Source of the DNA: Cognatishimia activa
GTDB lineage: Bacteria; Pseudomonadota; Alphaproteobacteria; Rhodobacterales; Rhodobacteraceae
Reading direction: 5' to 3'
NCBI RefSeq assembly: GCF_017798205.1
Contig: NZ_CP060010.1
Span: 1,302,001-1,366,000 of the forward strand
Length of the DNA stretch: 64,000 nucleotides
The notes beneath the pieces are model-generated. The model ran no database searches. It worked only from the letters and a program-made list of their open reading frames with translations, and was not told the DNA's origin. The position numbers were made by a program, and so were the translations under genes. This document shows, in pieces, positions 34,728 through 43,762 of this stretch; position 1 is the first letter of the stretch, and the number at the start of each line of letters is the position of its first letter.

Positions 34728-36002
34728 TTAGTAGTAGCCTGCCTCGGACATGATTGCGTCAGCTGCCGCCTGTGCTGCTGCCAGAGCATCGTCGACAGAT
34801 TTCGCACCGGACAGAGCTGCCGCCATTTCCTGAGCCACCGCAGAACCCACTTCTGGGAATTCTGGGATCGCTGCGAACTGAACACCAACGTATGGCTTCA
34901 GATCCGTCGCTTCAGGAGCCGCGGATTCAATCGCTGCCATTTCTGCCGCGGCGAAGCCTGCAACCGCCTGGAACTCAGGGAAGCCGTAGGTGGACGCACG
35001 CTGGCCAGTTGGGACAGAGCCCCAGCCGAACTCTGGGTGGTTCGCAACCGCTTGGACGTACTCTTTAGATGTCGCCCACTCGATGAAGTCCTTCGCAGCA
35101 TCTGCATTCGGGGATCCTGCTGGAACCGCCATCGCCCATGCCCAGAGCCAGTTGGCCCCGACTGGGTTACCAGCGTTTGGAGATTGTGCGTAAGCAACAC
35201 CGTCAACTTCAAGGAAGGACGCCGCGATTGTGGCGTCGATCCACATGCCACATTTGCCTTCGTTGTAAAGCGCGAGGATCTCGTTGAAGGAGTTGCCTTC
35301 GGAGCCTGGAGGGCCATAGGTGCCCAGCAGATCTACGTAGAAGTTGATTGCAGCTTTCCATTCGTCGCTGTCCAGAGTTGGACGGAAGTCTTTGTCAAAC
35401 CATGCGCCACCGAAAGAGTTCACAACCGTGGTGATGAACGCCATGTTGTCGCCCCAGCCTGGCTTACCGCGCAGACAGACGCCATAGACGCCCGCATCTG
35501 GGTTGTGGATCGCAGCGGCTGCTGCTTTGACGTTGTCCCAGCTGTCGTTGTCCGCAATGGAAACGCCTGCCGCGTCCATCAGGTCTTTGCGATACATCAC
35601 CATCGAGCTTTCGCCGTAGAATGGTGCCGCATACATGGTGCCCTCGTGGGACAGGCCCGCGCGGATCGCTGGCAGAATGTCGTCTGCATCATAGTCTGCA
35701 CCGAAGTTCAGAGGCTCGATCCAGCCGGCTGCGCCCCAGATTGGTGCTTCCTGCATGCCGATGTTGATGACGTCATACTGGCCACCACCGGTCGCCGTGT
35801 CAGAGGTCACCTGCTCGCGCAGAACGCCTTCTTCCAAGGACACCCAGTTCAGCTTAACGCCGGTCTCTGCGGTGTAGGCTTCAGCAACGGTTTGCATGTT
35901 GATCATGTGACCATTGTTCACGATTGCGATGGTCAATTCGTCTGCCGATGCGAATGTTGCCGCAGCAGTCAGAGCAAGCGCTGATACGCTCAATTTCTTC
36001 AT
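34728..36002 (-). CDS. smoE: Polyol ABC transporter substrate-binding protein (SmoE type)
   Basis: The 424-residue periplasmic protein has a signal peptide (MKKLSVSALALTAAATFASA) and the cluster-B sugar-binding fold: YTAETGVKLNWV near the start, DVINIGMQEAPIWGAAGWIEPL, and GKCGMWIDATIAA in the second half. This resembles the SmoE/polyol-binding family. GGGAGGAAATT before the ATG at 36002 fixes the start. It is the first gene of the operon; the roughly 250 bp upstream should hold the AraC-controlled promoter. Confidence 0.92.
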   Translation of the reverse strand: MKKLSVSALALTAAATFASADELTIAIVNNGHMINMQTVAEAYTAETGVKLNWVSLEEGVLREQVTSDTATGGGQYDVINIGMQEAPIWGAAGWIEPLNFGADYDADDILPAIRAGLSHEGTMYAAPFYGESSMVMYRKDLMDAAGVSIADNDSWDNVKAAAAAIHNPDAGVYGVCLRGKPGWGDNMAFITTVVNSFGGAWFDKDFRPTLDSDEWKAAINFYVDLLGTYGPPGSEGNSFNEILALYNEGKCGMWIDATIAASFLEVDGVAYAQSPNAGNPVGANWLWAWAMAVPAGSPNADAAKDFIEWATSKEYVQAVANHPEFGWGSVPTGQRASTYGFPEFQAVAGFAAAEMAAIESAAPEATDLKPYVGVQFAAIPEFPEVGSAVAQEMAAALSGAKSVDDALAAAQAAADAIMSEAGYY

Positions 36003-36249
36003 AATTTCCTCCCAAAACAAATTCGGTTTGGTCCCGAACATGCTCTTATTCTGGCGATGGATTCTCGATACAAACTAGTATGAAGTCGGCTTAGAATGAT
36101 ACTTTTAGTCTAGTTTTCGTCAAGAATTTCCAAAATTTCGCCAATTGAATATATGTTGAGAGGGATTAACAGCTTATTGGCGTCACGGGTACATCTTTCG
36201 GATTCTTGCCAAAGGCATCGATTCCCTTGGCCGTTCGCGCAGGTTTTCG

Positions 36250-36561
36250 TCACGCGCCTTCTGTGGTCTTAAGGTCTGCTAAAAGTGTCGCAAAGGACGC
36301 CCCATGCATATCGCGATCAAATCGCGTGCCTTGGATCTGGGGTCGTGGAATACTGAATTTGAGCACGTTAAGATCAGCGATTTCATACCGCTTAAGCTCG
36401 GATTCTTCGGCGCCCAAGGCTCTTGCCACTTTCGCGGTCTCGGCTAGGGCACATGCCTCATGGAAGCGTTGCGGAGACTCACAAAAGATATCGATCGTCA
36501 GCCAAAACGGCCCGGCATTCTTGGATCTGATCTTGAAGGCTATGTCCGAGAGCTTTGTCAT
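36250..36561 (-). CDS. DUF4387 family protein
   Basis: The 103-residue protein matches DUF4387 (KLSDIAFKIRSKNAGPFWLTIDIF at the N-terminus, then RYEIADLNVLKFSIPRP). Its start overlaps the end of the DUF1446 gene by four bases, a pairing that recurs in many genomes and that in some proteins is found as a fusion, so the two probably form one enzyme. Function is unknown. It ends 248 bp before the smo operon on the same strand. Confidence 0.85.
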   Translation of the reverse strand: MTKLSDIAFKIRSKNAGPFWLTIDIFCESPQRFHEACALAETAKVARALGAEESELKRYEIADLNVLKFSIPRPQIQGTRFDRDMHGASFATLLADLKTTEGA

Positions 36562-37922
36562 ACGCCGATCTCCAGAACTTCGAGGTGGAAAGCGTCCATT
36601 GGGTCATCCAGTTCCAGAACATGATTGAGGCAAAACTCGTAGATCTCGCCCCGTGACATTTCCGCAGGAGAGAACGGGAAGGCGAAGGTTGGCATCTCTT
36701 CCTGTTCGCTAAGAGGGTGATGCAACAGATAGGGGTTCAGGATCTTGGCAACCTCGCGCGATGCGGCTTCCGAGGGGGCCGTCACGATCCCCAGAACGCC
36801 GATCTCACTGCCATGGCGAGCGTTTTGGTCAAGATCGCCTAAAGTCGCGTTGGCGCCAATCAACCGAAGCTCTAACGTAAAGGCCTCGTTCAAGCGCGTC
36901 TTGGCCTTGGCGGTGCATTTTTCCGCGATGTCATCGACCCAGGCTTGGATGTTGTCGACATAGCGCGGCTCTCGCACCAGAACCAAAGAGACGGTCTGAT
37001 ATCCGCCACTGCGCGCGCCTTCTAGCTTTACTGTATAGGTGTCGCTAGGCACCCATGTGCTGCCCGTCACGCGGACAGAGAGGTCGTCGATGGCATCGTA
37101 TTCTGCGCCTCTGACGTCCAAATGCCCGCCAGGTTCATAGAGCTGATAGGGATTTGAGTTCTCGTAAAGCATATGTGCAGACACGGTGTAGGGCGTCGCG
37201 CGGGCGGCCTCGCCCATGGGTTCCACCGTAAACCCCGCATCGTCAAAATGGATCATGATCGTGCCGGTGTTCGGGCTGGTCGTCGCCAGTGCGCCGCATT
37301 CGCCGATCTTTGCACCATGCCAGGCCGCGCCTGCGTGACACCCGCGCGCCAAGGGCAGGGCGGCGATGGTCGCTGTGTCGGTGGTGCGTCCTGCGATGAC
37401 AATGTCGGCCCCTGTTGCGAGGGCTGCCTGAATTTGTTCGGCTCCGGCGAGCGCCACAACGTTGGTGCAGCTTTGCAGTGTTTCTGCGTTGATCCCAATA
37501 TCCGGAGCGAGGGGTTTGATACGCCCATCCGTCAGCGCCTTGGTCATGAGGTCAACGGGTTGCCCGGATTTCAAAACGGCCACGCTAAGCGACATGCCCT
37601 CTTCGGTAGCAATTTCACGCGTGATTTCGACAAGCCAGTCCACCGCGTCGTCAGCCCCGCAGGTGCCAGCGGTTCCGATCACCAGAGGCACGCCCGCCTG
37701 TGCCCGCGCCAGCATCAATTCGCGCCACTCGGCTTTGGTCGATCCGCGGGAGTATTTTGAGGTGCCGGTTCCCAGATAATGCGGGCCGCTGTCTGTCGAG
37801 CCTCCGTCGATGGCGATCAGGTCCGGGCCCTCTGCCACGCCGCGGGCGAGAGCGTCTCTGTCATAGCCAAGCCCGAGGGCACCCGAGGGTATGAGGATTT
37901 TGGTCACGTTGGATTGAGTCAC
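36558..37922 (-). CDS. DUF1446/AtuA-like protein
   Basis: The 454-residue protein belongs to the acyclic-terpene-utilisation AtuA-like family (DUF1446): ILIPSGALGLGYD at the N-terminus, IAIDGGSTDSGPHYLG, VIGTAGTCGADDAVDWL and DIVIAGRTTDTA are typical. AtuA is needed for citronellol and geraniol growth in Pseudomonas, but its reaction is not established, and no other atu genes are present here. Coupled to DUF4387 by an ATGA overlap. A role in metabolism of an acyl-CoA or organic acid is plausible only by association. Confidence 0.87.
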   Translation of the reverse strand: MTQSNVTKILIPSGALGLGYDRDALARGVAEGPDLIAIDGGSTDSGPHYLGTGTSKYSRGSTKAEWRELMLARAQAGVPLVIGTAGTCGADDAVDWLVEITREIATEEGMSLSVAVLKSGQPVDLMTKALTDGRIKPLAPDIGINAETLQSCTNVVALAGAEQIQAALATGADIVIAGRTTDTATIAALPLARGCHAGAAWHGAKIGECGALATTSPNTGTIMIHFDDAGFTVEPMGEAARATPYTVSAHMLYENSNPYQLYEPGGHLDVRGAEYDAIDDLSVRVTGSTWVPSDTYTVKLEGARSGGYQTVSLVLVREPRYVDNIQAWVDDIAEKCTAKAKTRLNEAFTLELRLIGANATLGDLDQNARHGSEIGVLGIVTAPSEAASREVAKILNPYLLHHPLSEQEEMPTFAFPFSPAEMSRGEIYEFCLNHVLELDDPMDAFHLEVLEIGV

Positions 37923-38379
37923 GGGGTGGTGCTTTCACAAAAGATGCGTCCTGTGTGAGCTAGTCACCGGACCTGACACAGCCCTGACAGAGCCGTCCAA
38001 ACGGGCCATTGATCTTGATTCGGAAACAAAGCCGACTGGGCCGTTTCGCGACTCGCAACAATGGTGGGCATCTGCAGGCTGGTGAAAATTCGCCTCTGAA
38101 CCGCGTCACTGAGTAAACCCATGATTGCATAGCATCCGGCCCACAAAGTTCCGTACCAATCAATTAAGAAATTGTAATTAAACAATAAAAATGGATTCAC
38201 TGCTCAATTTTACGGTTAATGTCTAGTTAACGAAACCGGAAATATTTTCACCAAATCCGAGTATACGCCCCAATTGCGCCATATTCTCCCTTATATAGTG
38301 GTCGGAAACGACAGCAGTCCTACAGGCGAATTCCATTGCAGAAGCGACCGGGCCCGTGGGCGAGCGAACGGAGACGAAT
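37923..38379. other. Divergent intergenic region, 457 bp
   Basis: This region separates the DUF1446 operon from the phosphorelay genes. The left half is GC-rich and has no gene despite overlapping short frames; the right half (38160-38300) is AT-rich and contains a perfect CtrA-type box at 38216-38230. Confidence 0.6.
38216..38230. promoter_or_regulatory. CtrA-type binding site upstream of receiver/GGDEF-like gene
   Basis: TTAA-TGTCTAG-TTAA followed by C, a perfect TTAA-N7-TTAAC box, 150 bp before the ATG at 38380. Confidence 0.65.
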
Positions 38380-39324
38380 ATGAAAATTCTGGCCGTCGAT
38401 GATGACGAACTGATCCGCGAAATTCTTGGTGCGACACTGGAAGCGCATGGCTACACGGATGTGACCATGGCCGATTGCGGCGAGGATGCCCTGCGCAAGA
38501 TCGCTGCGGCCCCGCAGCCGTTTGATGGGTTTATGTTCGACATCCAAATGCCAGGCATGGACGGCACCGAGCTCTGTCAGCAAGTGCGCCAGATGGAGCA
38601 GTACAAGAACTCTCCGGTGATCATGATCACCGCGATGAACAACAAAGAATATGTCGACCGCGCCTTCATGGCGGGTGCGACGGATTATGTGACCAAGCCC
38701 TTCGACACCACTGAACTGATGACCCGTATTCGTCTCGCGGATCGTCTTCAGCAAGAAGCGCGCAAGGCAGCAACGGCTCAGGCGGCAGCCCCTGCGGCGG
38801 CGGCAGCGGCCCCGAAAGCTCCGTTCCGTGATCCGGTCACCATCAAAGATGTCCGCGGCGTTGTGAAAAGCGCGGCACTCGACAACTATGTCATGCTGAT
38901 GCTGGAGCAGAAGCAATTCGCCATGGGCGCCTTTGCCCTGCAGATCCCTGAACTGGAAGCTGTGCACGCGGGATCCAGCTCTGAAGAATTCACCTATGTT
39001 GTCACTGACATCGCCGAAGTCATTTCGGATTGCCTTGTCGGGGCGCAAGCCTTCCTCAGCTATCTCGGTGGCGGCACCTTCGTCTGTGTTGGCGCGAAAG
39101 CAAAACTGCCTTCCGCAGATGCGATGCATGACGAGTTCGTCATGATGCTGAACGACCCTGACCTGGTCTATTGCGAAGAGGTACAGACCGGCTTCTCTGC
39201 CATCATTGGCGATGCAGCGGCACCTAAGCTGTTCGAGAAGCGTGGCGACCTGCGGTTCCTGGATCGTGCGGTCGAAAAACTTAAAGAAGCCGGCGGCTCC
39301 GGCCGTGCAGCCTTCGCGGCCTAA
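38380..39324 (+). CDS. Response regulator with degenerate GGDEF-like output
   Basis: The 314-residue protein has a good receiver domain (acidic DDD at 7-9, phospho-acceptor Asp54 in FMFDIQMPGMDG, MITAM, TKPFD), an Ala-rich linker (about 136-152) and a C-terminal domain that reads like a degenerate GGDEF. The active-site motif is LGGGTF near residue 230 rather than GGDEF, and the end (DRAVEKLKEAGGSGRAAF) matches the terminal helix of GGDEF domains. It should not make c-di-GMP but might bind a nucleotide or partner. GGAGA precedes the ATG. It starts a four-gene signalling block. Confidence 0.8.
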   Translation: MKILAVDDDELIREILGATLEAHGYTDVTMADCGEDALRKIAAAPQPFDGFMFDIQMPGMDGTELCQQVRQMEQYKNSPVIMITAMNNKEYVDRAFMAGATDYVTKPFDTTELMTRIRLADRLQQEARKAATAQAAAPAAAAAAPKAPFRDPVTIKDVRGVVKSAALDNYVMLMLEQKQFAMGAFALQIPELEAVHAGSSSEEFTYVVTDIAEVISDCLVGAQAFLSYLGGGTFVCVGAKAKLPSADAMHDEFVMMLNDPDLVYCEEVQTGFSAIIGDAAAPKLFEKRGDLRFLDRAVEKLKEAGGSGRAAFAA

Positions 39325-39423
39325 GCGCCTTTTTTCAAGCTATGACATCAGGCCGGGCGTGGACCTCGGCCTGTGATCTCCAAAGCAAAAACCGCGAAAA
39401 AATGTCATAAACCCCTGTTTTCT

Positions 39424-39438
39424 TTAACGGTCCTTTAA
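39424..39438. promoter_or_regulatory. CtrA-type binding site upstream of Hpt-kinase operon
   Basis: TTAA-CGGTCCT-TTAA, a perfect TTAA-N7-TTAA box, 95 bp before the GTG at 39533. Confidence 0.65.
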
Positions 39439-39532
39439 GAAAACAAGCCGTTTTTTTCACAGGTGATGATCATTTCGTGGTATATAAGAAGCATAATAAA
39501 CAATCAGCGCCAGAAGAGCGTTGAGGTAAAAT

Positions 39533-39910
39533 GTGGATGAGAGCAGTGCCATGATGCAAGGTACAGAGGCCGACAAGTCGGCCATCTTACAGGCCGGTTT
39601 GGCAAAAATTCGCGAACGATTCATCAGCTCAATCGATGGGCGGATCGAAGAGTTTTGCGCGCTCCTGGAACGTTTGGAAAATCCAGAGACAGAAGAATCT
39701 GCCTGCTTGGATATTCGGGCCGAAGCACACAAGCTTCACGGAATTTGCGGAAGTGTGGGGTTTCCCCGCATGGGCGCATTGGCAGCTCAGCTAGAGCAGC
39801 ACATTGATTCCCTGGTCGCCGGACCACGCCCCCTCAACACCGACTTTGTCGACGAGCTCCTCAACACGCTGATGGATGAGATGGAGCAAAGTTTGGATGG
39901 GGCCGCATAA
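39533..39910 (+). CDS. Hpt-domain phosphotransfer protein
   Basis: The 125-residue protein is a single Hpt four-helix bundle with the phosphorylatable His in AEAHKLHGICGSVGF (near residue 67). It should shuttle phosphate between a receiver and a kinase or regulator. It starts with GTG, with GAGG six bases upstream; no other start is as well placed. Its end overlaps the beginning of the large kinase gene by about 14 bp, so the two are coupled. The neighbouring receiver proteins are natural partners. Confidence 0.88.
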   Translation: MDESSAMMQGTEADKSAILQAGLAKIRERFISSIDGRIEEFCALLERLENPETEESACLDIRAEAHKLHGICGSVGFPRMGALAAQLEQHIDSLVAGPRPLNTDFVDELLNTLMDEMEQSLDGAA

Positions 39911-42900
39911 AGCAACCGTGATCCCTCGGCTTGAAGCCAACGGACACCGGCACTTTCTAATCATACTGATAGCCACAGCTTATCTGCTGTTGTCTGCGTC
40001 GTTCACGTCGGCGCAAAATGAGCAGCCTGTGTTCAGTGGGCAGACGGATCGTGTAGAACGCCGTATTCTGACCATCGGGGTTTTGACCACCGAGGGCGTT
40101 ACGCGCGCAATCGAAGCCTGGCGGCCCACGGTCGATCTGTTGAACCGCGAAGCTGATATCGTCGAAATGCCGGTACGGTTCGTCCTGAAGCCGCACACGC
40201 TCCCATCACTACGGCGTGCCGTCGAAAGCGGCGAGCTGGACTTCATTCTGAGCAACCCAGCGTTCTTTGTTTCCGCTGAAGTAGAGCATGGCGCGCGCGC
40301 TGTGCTGTCACGCGCCCGCATGTGGGACGACCGCACCTATGGTGAAATTGGGTCGGTTATCTTCACCAACCAAGATAGCCCCTATCGCAGTTTGTCGCAA
40401 TTGCGCGGTCGGCGCGTGATGGCTGTTGGTCAAGATGATTTCTCCGGCTGGTGGCTTGCGGAACAAGAGTTCCGGCGGCGGCGTCTGGAGCCTGATCGTA
40501 CGTTCAGTGAACTGATTTTCGCGGACGGCAACGAACGCGAAGTGGTTTACGCAGTGCAAACTGGCCTTGTGGACGCCGGTGTCGTGCGCGCTGGAGTGCT
40601 TGAATCCCTGCATCGCGGCGGCGTCATCGATATCGACGATTTTGCGCCGATGGAGCCGATCTTGCATCAGGGCTATCCCTTCATGTCGTCGACCGAGCTC
40701 TATCCGGAATGGCTCCTGTCTGCGATGCCGAATATCGACGAAACGACGCTGGCGCATGTCATCAACGTTCTGTTGAATGTAGAGCCGGATTCGGCGGAAT
40801 CTTTGGCCGCCGCAGGCGCGGTCTGGCAAGCGCCTCGAAACTATCAAAAGGTGCATGACCTTTTGATTTCATTGCGTGTTCGGCCTTATGAAAACTATGT
40901 GCTGCAGGCCGCAGGGCGGATCTATCAGAACTATCGCTTCTATATCCTGGCCTTCGTCAGCGCGATCCTTGCGTCTTTGGTCTTCCTGGTTTTCCAGTTG
41001 CGCCGCAACATGCTGATGGTCGAGATCAACAAGAACGTTCTGCAGTCCGAAATGAGATCCAAGGTCTTTTATCGGAGCGCCGTCGAAGAACATACCGTGT
41101 TCCTGATGATGGATACGCGTGGACGCATCACCCACGCCAACTCCAACTTCTGTGATACGACTGAACGCTTGGCCGAGGACCTGATCGGAACGCAATTGAT
41201 GGATATCCTGCCGGAGCATGAACAGATGATCCTGCAGAATGATGTTATGTCCTCGATGCGCGCTGGGCAGCCTTGGGATGGGCCGATGAAGGTCTATAAG
41301 GATGATGGCTCTATTGCCTGGGCGCAATGTACGATCATTCCGGTCTCGGGCGCCGAGGAAGAGCTGAGCGAAATCGCCGTAGTCGCGACTGATATGACTC
41401 AGACCCGCAAGGGCATCTCGGAAGCCACCTTTAACGACTCACTAGAGCTGATCGAGGATCAGGTGATCGTCTTCCGTCCGGAAAACTATGACCTGCTGTA
41501 TTGCAACAAAGCTGCCGACGAAATGTTCGTCGGACGTCGCGCCAATATCGATACTTGGCGCGAGCGTAAGGTGTCTCATTTCATCACAGACGACGATATG
41601 CGCAGCCTTAAGATGCGTTGTCAGGCGCTGCAGGAAGGTCCACAGAGCCGGATGACGTGGGAAGTGACCGCGCAGAATGGCACGCCCTATGAGATCAGCC
41701 TGGAATATGTCGAACCAGAGAACGACGAGCCGCGTTTCATCTCGATGTATCGCGATATCACCGCGCGCAAGGTGGCCGAAAAAGCCAAGAACGACTTTGT
41801 TGCCACCGTCAGCCACGAGCTGCGCACACCTCTGACCTCTATGAAGGGTGCCCTTGGACTGGCACTGTCAGGCGCAATCGGCGAGATGCCCGAGCAGATG
41901 AACAAGATGGTCTCGATGGCGTCCAACAACTGCGACAAGCTGGTGACGTTGATCAATGACATGCTCGACATCGAAAAGATGACCGAGGGCTCGATGGAGT
42001 TCGCTCTGGAGCAGGTTGATCTGGCCGAAGTTGTCGAAGAGGTCGTAGAAGCCAACAAGATGAAGGGCGAAAAACGCTCGGTCAACGTGCGCTACAATCT
42101 TGTCGAGGATGAAGAGGGCATGTTCACCCTCGGCGAACGAACCCGACTGGTTCAGATGCTTGAACATGTGGTCGACAACGCTGTTAAATTCTCCGACGAC
42201 GCCAGCGAAGTGATCGTCTCGCTGCTTGTGCACCGTGGACGCCTTCGTGTGTCTGTGCGCGACTTTGGCTGCGGTATTCCCACGGCCGCGCGCAGCACGA
42301 TCTTTGATAAGTTTACGCAAGCCGACATGGGCGATACGCGCGCTGCAGGAGGCACTGGCCTTGGCCTCGCGGTCGCCAAGGCGATCACCGAAGGTCACAA
42401 TGGCCGGATCTTCTTTGCCTCCGAAGAAGGTACGGGATCCGAGTTCTTCATCGATCTACCACGCTTGATTGGCGAAGACGTTGTTTCGCTTGAAGAGGCC
42501 AACAAAGCCGCTGAAGAAGCCGAAGCCATCGCGCGCGCTGAAGGTGACACCGATGGCGAGAAACGCAGTGTTCAAAGCACCGTTGCGATCAACTACGACT
42601 CCATGGAAGTCACCCAGTTCTCGCAAGTGGGCATGAATGCAGAACAGATCGAAGAAGAAGGCGAGGTCTTTGAAGGTCAGAGCTCTATTCAGAACCTGCT
42701 TGTGCAATTGCGTTCGGGCGGCTTTGACGTCGATATTGAATCTGGAAGCGTCTCGGTCGCGCAGATCGTAAGCGGCAAGGGCGTGGTCGGTCAGTCCACA
42801 GTCTTCAACTGGCTGAGCGATCAGGGCCGCAACCTTATCGCGGGTCTTACCGAACGCAATCAGCTGGCCAATATCCCAGTGTCTGTCATTCAGGCGAAGG

Positions 42901-43334
42901 CAGTGGACGAGAACCTGACCGACGCTTTGATGCTGAACGGCGTGCGCGCGAACCTCTACACCAACTGGCTGTCGACCCTTCCTGAACTTAGCGACAAAGA
43001 GGATCTCAAGTTTGACCTGATGGCGGTGGCGTCCAGTGATCTGCCCATTTTGGATGCAGAAGAGATCAATATGTCCTCGGTGACTGATGTCCAACAGGCA
43101 CTTGCGCTGGCCGGAATGGAAAAATTCGACGCTGTCCTTCATTTTGACACATTGGGATTGGCAAACTGTATGACAGTGATTCCCGTCGTCGGAGGCAAAC
43201 TGCCTGCGTCGGTTCCTGTCGTTCTGGTCGTATCCCAGACCGAAGCGCCAGAAGCAGAGCGTGGGGTCGTATCGAAATTTACAAGGTCCAACCCAGCAGG
43301 ACGAGGCAAATCGCGGCGCAGGTCGCGCGGCTAG
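39897..43334 (+). CDS. Large sensor histidine kinase with PhnD-like periplasmic domain, PAS domains and pseudo-receiver tail
   Basis: The roughly 1145-residue protein has an N-terminal membrane segment and a periplasmic PhnD-like ligand-binding domain (LTIGVLTTEG...ELDFILSNPAFF...LRGRRVMAV). A second transmembrane helix (FYILAFVSAILASLVFLVF) follows, then two PAS domains. The HisKA H-box is VSHELRTPLTS (His near 640), and the HATPase has DFGCGIP and GGTGLGLAVAKA. After an acidic linker the last 220 residues resemble a receiver (STVFNWLSDQGRNL) with Asn where the phospho-Asp would be. Start uncertain: 39897 has GGAG ten bases upstream; 39876 is the longest option. It probably senses a small anion or oxyanion in the periplasm. 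Confidence 0.88.
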   Translation: MGPHKATVIPRLEANGHRHFLIILIATAYLLLSASFTSAQNEQPVFSGQTDRVERRILTIGVLTTEGVTRAIEAWRPTVDLLNREADIVEMPVRFVLKPHTLPSLRRAVESGELDFILSNPAFFVSAEVEHGARAVLSRARMWDDRTYGEIGSVIFTNQDSPYRSLSQLRGRRVMAVGQDDFSGWWLAEQEFRRRRLEPDRTFSELIFADGNEREVVYAVQTGLVDAGVVRAGVLESLHRGGVIDIDDFAPMEPILHQGYPFMSSTELYPEWLLSAMPNIDETTLAHVINVLLNVEPDSAESLAAAGAVWQAPRNYQKVHDLLISLRVRPYENYVLQAAGRIYQNYRFYILAFVSAILASLVFLVFQLRRNMLMVEINKNVLQSEMRSKVFYRSAVEEHTVFLMMDTRGRITHANSNFCDTTERLAEDLIGTQLMDILPEHEQMILQNDVMSSMRAGQPWDGPMKVYKDDGSIAWAQCTIIPVSGAEEELSEIAVVATDMTQTRKGISEATFNDSLELIEDQVIVFRPENYDLLYCNKAADEMFVGRRANIDTWRERKVSHFITDDDMRSLKMRCQALQEGPQSRMTWEVTAQNGTPYEISLEYVEPENDEPRFISMYRDITARKVAEKAKNDFVATVSHELRTPLTSMKGALGLALSGAIGEMPEQMNKMVSMASNNCDKLVTLINDMLDIEKMTEGSMEFALEQVDLAEVVEEVVEANKMKGEKRSVNVRYNLVEDEEGMFTLGERTRLVQMLEHVVDNAVKFSDDASEVIVSLLVHRGRLRVSVRDFGCGIPTAARSTIFDKFTQADMGDTRAAGGTGLGLAVAKAITEGHNGRIFFASEEGTGSEFFIDLPRLIGEDVVSLEEANKAAEEAEAIARAEGDTDGEKRSVQSTVAINYDSMEVTQFSQVGMNAEQIEEEGEVFEGQSSIQNLLVQLRSGGFDVDIESGSVSVAQIVSGKGVVGQSTVFNWLSDQGRNLIAGLTERNQLANIPVSVIQAKAVDENLTDALMLNGVRANLYTNWLSTLPELSDKEDLKFDLMAVASSDLPILDAEEINMSSVTDVQQALALAGMEKFDAVLHFDTLGLANCMTVIPVVGGKLPASVPVVLVVSQTEAPEAERGVVSKFTRSNPAGRGKSRRRSRG

Positions 43335-43363
43335 TCCGAACCCTAGGAGAAAAGAGGCAAACC

Positions 43364-43762
43364 ATGGGTGAACTAAACAAAATCCTCCACGTCGAAGACG
43401 AGGCCGATATTCGCGAGATCGCGCATATGGCTCTTGAACTTATCGGCGGTTTCGAAGTTGCACAGGCCGAGCTTGGCACTGTTGCTCTGGATATCGTTGA
43501 GGGCTTTGCGCCTGACATGATCCTGATCGACGTTCAGATGCCAGAGTTGACGGGCCCAGAGACCCTGGAAGCGATCCGCAAGATGCCAGGCTTTGAGAAC
43601 ATCCCAGCGATCTACATGACTGCGAAAGTCAGTGAATCTGAAAAAGGGTCTTTGATTGGTCCGTTGGAACTGGGTCTGATTTCCAAGCCGTTTGATCCAA
43701 CCACTCTGGCCACGCAGATCCGTGCCATGTGGGACAAAGGTCTTTCCGCCGCAGCCGCTTAA
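43364..43762 (+). CDS. Single-domain response regulator
   Basis: The 132-residue protein is a lone receiver domain of CheY/DivK type with an acidic ED pair at 11-12, phospho-acceptor Asp56 (MILIDVQMPELTGPE), YMTAK and SKPFD. It follows the large kinase by 29 bp with AGGAG before the ATG. It has no output domain, so it probably passes phosphate to Hpt or binds the motor or another protein. Its TAA overlaps the TAA of the convergent FliJ-like gene within one TTAA. Confidence 0.93.
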   Translation: MGELNKILHVEDEADIREIAHMALELIGGFEVAQAELGTVALDIVEGFAPDMILIDVQMPELTGPETLEAIRKMPGFENIPAIYMTAKVSESEKGSLIGPLELGLISKPFDPTTLATQIRAMWDKGLSAAAA

